Shown here: positions 58,979 to 64,000 of the stretch, in pieces | How the letters are laid out: every line of letters begins with the position of its first letter | Numbering within the stretch: position 1 is the stretch's first letter | DNA from: Oscillospiraceae bacterium | Lineage (GTDB): Bacteria > Bacillota > Clostridia > Oscillospirales > Oscillospiraceae | Reading direction: 5' to 3' | DNA: 64,000 nt | Assembly: GCA_015067885.1 (NCBI GenBank) | Contig: SVLO01000001.1 | Coordinates: 1-64,000, forward strand | Notes under the pieces: model-generated | The model's database searches: none | What the model was told of the DNA's origin: nothing | What the model saw: the letters and a program-made list of their open reading frames with translations, nothing else | Made by a program: the position numbers and the translations under genes

Positions 58979-60840
58979 TCGTTTCGGGGGCGGCTTGTGT
59001 AATTTTTGCCGAAAACCCGGTCGTAGGTGATATATTCCATGCTCCTGGCGAAGGGGGCGATGTCGTCGGTCAGCTCCATGCCCAGGCGCACGTTGTAAAT
59101 GGGAGTTACGGAATAGAAATCCTGCAGCAGCGCCATATACGGTGTGCGGGCCATGCCGGTGGACAGGGCCACGGAGTTGAGCAGGTTATAATCGCTGACG
59201 CGGTTGTCGGTGCGCGCGTCAAACAGGCCGGGGTCCAGCGTGCGGTTGGAGTAGATGAGGAACGGTGTGGCATACATGGTGGCAAGCTCCTCGCCATCCA
59301 AGCCGTCGTAAGAGTTGAACAGCCCGCTTTCGTTATAGGCCAGGTGGTTGCTGCCCAGAGTGGGCATGTGGTCGCCAAAGAAGACCAGTACCGTGGGCCG
59401 CTCACGATTGTCGATCCATGCAGCCAAATCACCCAGCATTTTGTCCGCGTCGTACAGGCCCTGGGTATAGGTGGTCAGGGCGGTGAGGGCCGGCTCGCTG
59501 AGCCGGTCGTTGGCCACCTCGATCTGCATGAGGGAGGGGTCAATGCCGTCGTAGGGCTGGTGGTTCTGCATGGTGATGGCGAAGAGAAACAGGGGGTCCT
59601 GAGTATTGTCCGCGCAGTGGGTAATGGCACGCAGGGTGGACTCGTCGGTGACGTAGCCGCGCTTATACTCGGCGTAAATGGTGTTGGCGATCTCGTCCTG
59701 GCCCCAGAACTGGTCAAAACCCAGGTTGCCGTAAGCATTGCTGCGGGAGTAGAAGTGCTTGTTGTAGGGGTGCATGGCCACGGTGGTGTAACCGGCGTCG
59801 TTGTAGTTGGACACGTAGGTGGAGATGGGCTGGGAGATGTAGCGATACGGAGTGGGTACACTGGGGATATAGTCGCAGGTCAGGCCGGTCAGCACACCGA
59901 ACTCCGGGCGGACTGTGCCGCCGCCGATGGCGGTGGTGTACAGGCTGCCGCTGACGGTGCGGGGGTTTTTCAGCAGGCGGTCGTAGTTGGGCAGGGGATT
60001 TTGGGAGAAGGTGGTGCCGGGCAGGATGCGGGCGTCGAAAAAGCTCTCGCTCAAAATGACGATGACGTCGAAATGCTCGGCGGTTTCGCCGGCGGGGACG
60101 GCCTCGTAGCCGGTCAGCATGGCCTGCACGGTTTCCACGTCGTACCCCTCCGGCTGAACTACGTTCAGGCTGAGCAGGTTGACGGTGAAGCCGCCCACAA
60201 AACCGTTGGCGGTGTAGTTGGAACTCTGCAGGGCAGAGTCAAACACCGACATATTGAACTTGCTTAACATAACATCGGCGTGGTCGATGTCGCGTCCGGG
60301 TAGCCACGCCAGCACGACGATCAAAATCGCCAGCGGGAAGCGGAGAAACCACCGCAGGGGCAGACGAATGTCGGTCAAGGCGAAAAAGACGATAGAAAGC
60401 AGCAAAATGAAGCAGAGAAGCAGGAACAGCGGGGGGAGATTGCCGCTGATGAAGCTGGTCAGCTCCCCGGCGTGGGAGAGCATCAGCATATCCTGCGGCA
60501 CGAAGTAGTCGCCATTCAGCGCGACCTTGGTATAGTTTACATAAGAAAAAATGATGGAGATTAGGCCCAGGGTGCCGGCGGCCAGCCACACCCGGCGGAG
60601 GACAAGCCCCAGTACAAGGCTCAGCAGGGCCATGACCAAAAGCTCGAACCACACCGCCCCGGGAAAGCTCTGCCAAAAGATCTGCATATTTTCCAGCTTG
60701 CCGCCGAAGTTCATAAAGTCCATGGTAAACAGGCACAGCAGGGGAAACAGGGGTACGCCGAGCCAGGCCAGCACCCGGGGCAGGCGCCGGGTGCGCAGGA
60801 CGGTCAGGAGGGTATGGAGTTTTTGACGGAAGTTGCCCAT
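58975..60840 (-). CDS. LtaS-family sulfatase (lipoteichoic acid synthase-like)
   Basis: A 621-residue membrane enzyme. Five N-terminal hydrophobic helices (up to about residue 195) are followed by an external alkaline-phosphatase-like domain. VIVILSESFFDARI gives the first metal site, TAIGGGTVRPEFGVLTGL the nucleophile Thr, and VLVFFGDHMPTLG the second metal motif. This architecture makes polyglycerolphosphate or modifies glycans with glycerol phosphate. ATG 60840 follows AAAGGGGTACCCCC; an upstream ATG at 60864 has a poor ribosome site. Divergent from lysA. Confidence 0.9.
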   Translation of the reverse strand: MGNFRQKLHTLLTVLRTRRLPRVLAWLGVPLFPLLCLFTMDFMNFGGKLENMQIFWQSFPGAVWFELLVMALLSLVLGLVLRRVWLAAGTLGLISIIFSYVNYTKVALNGDYFVPQDMLMLSHAGELTSFISGNLPPLFLLLCFILLLSIVFFALTDIRLPLRWFLRFPLAILIVVLAWLPGRDIDHADVMLSKFNMSVFDSALQSSNYTANGFVGGFTVNLLSLNVVQPEGYDVETVQAMLTGYEAVPAGETAEHFDVIVILSESFFDARILPGTTFSQNPLPNYDRLLKNPRTVSGSLYTTAIGGGTVRPEFGVLTGLTCDYIPSVPTPYRYISQPISTYVSNYNDAGYTTVAMHPYNKHFYSRSNAYGNLGFDQFWGQDEIANTIYAEYKRGYVTDESTLRAITHCADNTQDPLFLFAITMQNHQPYDGIDPSLMQIEVANDRLSEPALTALTTYTQGLYDADKMLGDLAAWIDNRERPTVLVFFGDHMPTLGSNHLAYNESGLFNSYDGLDGEELATMYATPFLIYSNRTLDPGLFDARTDNRVSDYNLLNSVALSTGMARTPYMALLQDFYSVTPIYNVRLGMELTDDIAPFARSMEYITYDRVFGKNYTSRPRND

Positions 60841-60884
60841 GGGGGTACCCCTTTCTGTATTCATCCGTGTACGGATTAAACTTC

Positions 60885-60913
60885 ATTATATCAAAAGACG
60901 ACGGAAAATGCAA
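60885..60913 (-). promoter_or_regulatory. Promoter of the LtaS-like gene
   Basis: Read leftward: TTGCAT (60913-60908), 17 bp, TATAAT (60890-60885). A GCGGGCGGCT...AGCCGCCC hairpin at about 60932-60955 fills the gap to the lysA promoter; nothing else is seen there. Confidence 0.8.
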
Positions 60914-61016
60914 TTGCGGCTTGCGCTGGCCGCGGGCGGCTGAGGACAGCCGCCCCCACGAGGGGCCAAAAGAGAAATCCTCCTCCCGGGAAGCCTATAT
61001 TTATCCCCATCAAACA

Positions 61017-61045
61017 TTGACAATTCGGGCCAAAACGGATATGAT
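61017..61045 (+). promoter_or_regulatory. Promoter of lysA
   Basis: TTGACA (61017-61022), 17 bp, TATGAT (61040-61045). The short leader leaves no room for a lysine riboswitch. Confidence 0.85.
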
Positions 61046-61076
61046 TATCTGTAATCGTATTCAAGGAGTGAATGCT

Positions 61077-62336
61077 ATGAAAAAGACCTTTGTGAACAAG
61101 GGGCAGCTGGAGGCTATTGCCGCCGAATATCCCACCCCCTTTTACCTCTACGACGAGCAGGGCATCCGGGAAAATGCCCGGCGACTGAACGCCGCCTTTG
61201 CCTGGAACCCCGGCTTTAAGGAGTACTTCGCCGTCAAGGCCACCCCCAACCCCCAAATTTTGAAGATCCTGCGGGAGGAGGGCTGCGGCACCGACTGCTC
61301 CTCCCTGACCGAGCTTATCATGTCCGACCGCTGCGGGTTTAAGGGCGGGGAGATCATGTTCTCCTCCAACGACACCCCTGCCGAGGAGTTCAAGCTGGCC
61401 GCCGAGCTGGGTGCCACCATCAATTTGGACGACATCACCCACATTGATTTTCTGAAGGATACCATCGGCTACATCCCCAAGAAGGTCTGCTGCCGCTACA
61501 ATCCCGGCGGTGTGTTCACCCTGGGTGAGAGCAAAGAAGGCTTTCAGGTCATGGACAACCCCGGCGACGCCAAGTACGGCATGACCCGGGCCCAAATTTC
61601 TGAGGCATATAAGCGCATGAAGGAGCTGGGGGCCGAGGAGTTCGGCATCCACGCCTTCCTTGCCTCCAACACCCTGTCCAACGACTACTATCCCGCCCTG
61701 GCCCGTATTCTGTTCCAGCTTGCTGTGGAGCTGAAGGAGGAGACCGGCTGTCACATCACCTTCATCAACCTGTCCGGCGGCGTGGGTGTACCCTACAAGC
61801 CCGAGCAGACCGAGAACGACATCGCCGTCATCGGTGAGGGCGTGCGCCGTGCCTACGAGGAGGTCCTCGTTCCCGCCGGTATGGGCGACGTGTCCATCTG
61901 CACCGAGCTGGGCCGGTTCATGCTGGCGCCCTACGGTGTGCTGGTCACCCGGGCCACCCACGAAAAACACACCTACAAGGAGTACATCGGTGTGGACGCC
62001 TGCGCCTCCAACCTGATGCGCCCGGCTATTTACGGCGCCTACCACCACATCACTGTCATGGGCAAGGAGGATCAGCCCTGCGACCACAAGTACGACGTCA
62101 CCGGCGCCCTGTGTGAGAACTGCGACAAGTTTGCCGTGGACCGTATGCTGCCCCGCATTGACAAGGGCGACCTGCTGGTCATTCACGACGCCGGCGCCCA
62201 CGGCCACGCCATGGGCTATCAGTACAACGGCCGTCTGCGTTCGGCGGAGATCCTGCTGCAGCCCGACGGCTCCACCCGACTCATTCGCCGGGCCGAGGTG
62301 CCGGAGGACTACTTCGCCACCGCCATTTGGGACTGA
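61077..62336 (+). CDS. lysA: Diaminopimelate decarboxylase-family protein
   Basis: A 419-residue PLP enzyme of the alanine-racemase-like fold III. YFAVKATPNPQILKIL holds the Schiff-base lysine, GIHAFLASNTL aligns with the conserved His region, the PLP phosphate loop is LSGGVGVPYKPEQ, and ALCENCDKFAVDR carries the catalytic Cys of the second subunit. It makes lysine from meso-diaminopimelate. Some close relatives decarboxylate other amino acids, so the substrate is a strong inference. ATG 61077 follows AAGGAGTGAATGCT; the long frame upstream is not real. Confidence 0.9.
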   Translation: MKKTFVNKGQLEAIAAEYPTPFYLYDEQGIRENARRLNAAFAWNPGFKEYFAVKATPNPQILKILREEGCGTDCSSLTELIMSDRCGFKGGEIMFSSNDTPAEEFKLAAELGATINLDDITHIDFLKDTIGYIPKKVCCRYNPGGVFTLGESKEGFQVMDNPGDAKYGMTRAQISEAYKRMKELGAEEFGIHAFLASNTLSNDYYPALARILFQLAVELKEETGCHITFINLSGGVGVPYKPEQTENDIAVIGEGVRRAYEEVLVPAGMGDVSICTELGRFMLAPYGVLVTRATHEKHTYKEYIGVDACASNLMRPAIYGAYHHITVMGKEDQPCDHKYDVTGALCENCDKFAVDRMLPRIDKGDLLVIHDAGAHGHAMGYQYNGRLRSAEILLQPDGSTRLIRRAEVPEDYFATAIWD

Positions 62337-62349
62337 GGGAGCGCCGCCG

Positions 62350-62721
62350 ATGAACGTAGTCGGTCAGATCGCACTGATTTTCGGTGTGTGCCTTGCGGGG
62401 GAGGGAATCGCCGCCCTGCTGCCGGTGAAGTTCCCCGCCAGCGTGATCGCCATGATCCTGCTGGCCATCCTGCTGCTGACCCGGGTGGTCAAGCCCCGGC
62501 ACATTGAGCGGGTATCCAACGTGATGCTGGCCAACATGGCCCTTGCGTTTGTACCCGCCTGTACCAGTGTGATGGACAAGTTTGAATACATCAAACCCGT
62601 TTTGCTGCCCTTTCTGCTTATCTGTGTGGTCACCACCCCGGTGGTGTTCCTTATTACGGCGTGGACGGTGCAGTTGGTGCTGAAGCTACAGCGGGGAAAG
62701 GGGGCGAAGGGCCGTGCTTAA
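62350..62721 (+). CDS. CidA/LrgA-family holin-like protein
   Basis: A 123-residue protein with four hydrophobic helices. GQIALIFGVCLAGEGIAALL and KFPASVIAMILLAILL match the LrgA/CidA pattern. These proteins were named as holin-like regulators of murein hydrolase activity and cell death; newer work ties them to pyruvate or small-acid transport. The gene starts 13 bases after lysA and overlaps the LrgB-type gene by eight bases. Confidence 0.9.
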   Translation: MNVVGQIALIFGVCLAGEGIAALLPVKFPASVIAMILLAILLLTRVVKPRHIERVSNVMLANMALAFVPACTSVMDKFEYIKPVLLPFLLICVVTTPVVFLITAWTVQLVLKLQRGKGAKGRA

Positions 62722-63394
62722 AACATTGGCATCCTCCCCCATGTTTGGATTGACCCTGTCGGTGCTGGCTTTCTGCCTTGGCCGCTGGGTGCAGAAAAAG
62801 ACCAAATTCGTGCTGTGCAACCCCCTGCTCATCGCGGTGGCCTGCATTATCATTTTCCTGTCCGTGACCGGAATTCCCTACGCCGACTTTGCAAAGGGCG
62901 GCGACATCATCAACATGATGCTGGGACCCGTCACCGCGGTGCTGGCCCTGAACGTCTACAACCAGCGTAAGGTGCTGGGGGAGTACTTCCTGCCGGTACT
63001 GATCGGCTGTCTTGTGGGCAGCGCGGTGAGTTTGTTCGGCGTGCTGGGCCTGTGCAAGCTGATGAATCTGGACCAGCTGATGACCATGTCCCTGACCCCC
63101 AAAAGCTGCACCTCCGCCATCGCCATCGCCATTGCGGAGAGCCATGGCGGTGATGCGGGGCTTGCCTCCGCCGGCGTGCTGGCGGCGGGCCTGACCGGGG
63201 CGGTGCTTTCCCCCCTGTTTGTCAAGCTGTTCCGCATCAAGGACCCGGTGGCCCAAGGTTTGGGCATCGGCGCCTGCAGCCACGCCCTCGGCACCACCAA
63301 GGCCATGGAACTGGGTGAAATTCAGGGCGCCATGAGCAGCATCGCCATCTGCGTCTGCGGTATCATTTCCAGCGTGCTTGCGCTGTTTGTGTAA
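62714..63394 (+). CDS. CidB/LrgB-family membrane protein
   Basis: A 226-residue membrane protein. LGPVTAVLALNVYNQRKVLG-like segment, then MSLTPKSCTSAIAIAIAE and GLGIGACSHALGTTKAME are LrgB hallmarks. GTG 62714 overlaps the LrgA-type gene. It forms a pair with it; whether they transport organic acids or influence autolysis here is open. The lysA-lrgA-lrgB-pyrE direction suggests cotranscription. Confidence 0.92.
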   Translation: MLKTLASSPMFGLTLSVLAFCLGRWVQKKTKFVLCNPLLIAVACIIIFLSVTGIPYADFAKGGDIINMMLGPVTAVLALNVYNQRKVLGEYFLPVLIGCLVGSAVSLFGVLGLCKLMNLDQLMTMSLTPKSCTSAIAIAIAESHGGDAGLASAGVLAAGLTGAVLSPLFVKLFRIKDPVAQGLGIGACSHALGTTKAMELGEIQGAMSSIAICVCGIISSVLALFV

Positions 63395-63414
63395 CGAAAG
63401 AGAGGAGAATTATC

Positions 63415-64000
63415 ATGACTGCTTATCAGCAAGAGTTTATTACCTTTATGGTGCGCTCCGGCGTGCTGACCTTTGGTGACTTTACCACCAAGTCCGGCCG
63501 CAAGACCCCCTATTTCATCAACACCGGCAACTACAAGACCGGCGCCCAGGCCGCCCGCCTGGGCGACTACTACGCCGCCTGTATTCAGGATAACCTGCCC
63601 GATGGCGTGACCGCTCTGTTCGGCCCGGCCTACAAGGGTATCCCTCTGGCGGTGACCGCCGCGGCCAGCCTGTACCGCAACTATGAGCGGGACCTGCCCT
63701 ACTGCTTCAACCGCAAGGAGGCCAAGGACCACGGTGAGGGCGGCTCCATGGTGGGATATAAGCCCCAGGATGGGGACGACATCGTCATCGTGGAGGACGT
63801 GGTCACCGCCGGTACCGCCGTGCGGGAGACCATCGAGCTGTTCAAGCACGTGGCTGACGTAAATCTGAAGGCGCTGATCGTGTCCGTGGACCGCATGGAG
63901 CGGGGTACCGGCGACTGCACCACCCTGGACGAGCTGCGCCGGGACCACGGCATCGCCGTCTATCCCATTGTCACCGTCCGGGACATCATCGCCTACCTCC
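63415..64000 (+). CDS. pyrE: Orotate phosphoribosyltransferase, 5' part (runs off the window)
   Basis: About 195 residues are visible. GVLTFGDFTTKSGRKTPYFI opens the protein and CFNRKEAKDHGEGG follows. The PRPP-binding loop is DIVIVEDVVTAGTAVRE, which identifies OPRT, the enzyme making OMP from orotate. ATG 63415 has AGAGGAGAATTATC before it, 20 bases after the LrgB-type gene. No stop codon is reached by base 64000, so the C-terminus lies outside. Confidence 0.94.
   Translation, partial: MTAYQQEFITFMVRSGVLTFGDFTTKSGRKTPYFINTGNYKTGAQAARLGDYYAACIQDNLPDGVTALFGPAYKGIPLAVTAAASLYRNYERDLPYCFNRKEAKDHGEGGSMVGYKPQDGDDIVIVEDVVTAGTAVRETIELFKHVADVNLKALIVSVDRMERGTGDCTTLDELRRDHGIAVYPIVTVRDIIAYL

Noticed and set aside
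61017-61076. Lysine riboswitch ahead of lysA
   Set aside because: The leader is only about 25 bases long, far too short.

Overview
The window looks like a chromosome segment of a GC-rich, spore-forming, butyrate-type anaerobe of the Bacillota (class Clostridia, order Oscillospirales; a Flavonifractor, Pseudoflavonifractor or Intestinimonas-like organism is my best guess, not proven). The grounds are dipicolinate synthase genes and a spoVB-like gene (endospores), a crt / hbd-bcd-etfB-etfA butyryl-CoA set, the Gram-positive order rimP-nusA-rnpM-rplGB-infB-rbfA-nrnA-truB-ribF, and consensus sigma-A promoters with strong AGGAGG ribosome sites. Coding density is high and nearly every transcription unit ends in a clear intrinsic terminator.

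Layout. 1-10.5 kb: the 3' part of enolase, a membrane protein of unknown role, S-adenosylhomocysteinase with an SGNH hydrolase, a class I glutamine amidotransferase-like hydrolase, a DMT transporter, an ABC-F ATPase, a DEAD-box helicase and a GNAT acetyltransferase. 10.5-13 kb: a sensory-rhodopsin-transducer-like small protein, a LysR regulator divergent from a D-amino-acid-transaminase-like gene, and tRNA-Ala(CGC). 13-17.6 kb: a compact phage-derived unit. An XRE repressor and an ImmA-type metalloprotease face a single leftward operon with a tiny leader ORF, a zinc-ribbon protein, small proteins, a sigma-region-4-like regulator, tail/baseplate-like proteins, a holin and a CHAP endolysin. Five related operators sit between the divergent promoters. 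No head, terminase, replication or integrase genes are present. 17.6-20 kb: an amidohydrolase, an M19 dipeptidase and a YgjV-like membrane protein.

20-30.5 kb is the long leftward translation operon from rimP to ribF, followed without an obvious terminator by an AI-2E-family permease gene and gluQ. 30.5-33.6 kb is a Crp/Fnr regulator with an SsuABC/TauABC-like ABC importer. 33.7-35.2 kb carries dpaA-dpaB. 35.5-40.6 kb holds the butyrate genes, with a good Rex-type operator ahead of hbd. 40.8-46.3 kb has a SpoVB-like flippase, tRNA-Leu(GAG), an unknown protein, a HAD phosphatase, a ClC transporter and a two-gene chromate transporter. 46.4-57.5 kb has mtaB, an unknown gene, a DUF1934 gene, argS, a large secreted BspA-type leucine-rich-repeat protein, a membrane-anchored parvulin foldase, queH, a DUF1273 gene and dinB. 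57.5-64 kb has recR and rpe behind a long structured leader, an LtaS-family enzyme, lysA, lrgA-lrgB and the 5' part of pyrE.

The item most worth attention is the self-contained genetic switch plus lysis cassette at 13.0-17.6 kb. Every frame is open, the genes overlap or carry good ribosome sites, and one promoter and one terminator bound the operon. That fits a maintained (domesticated) device better than random prophage decay. Second are the apparently uncharacterised leader RNA in front of rpe-recR and several palindromic operator candidates (Crp/Fnr gene, bspA-like gene, LysR/transaminase, hbd).
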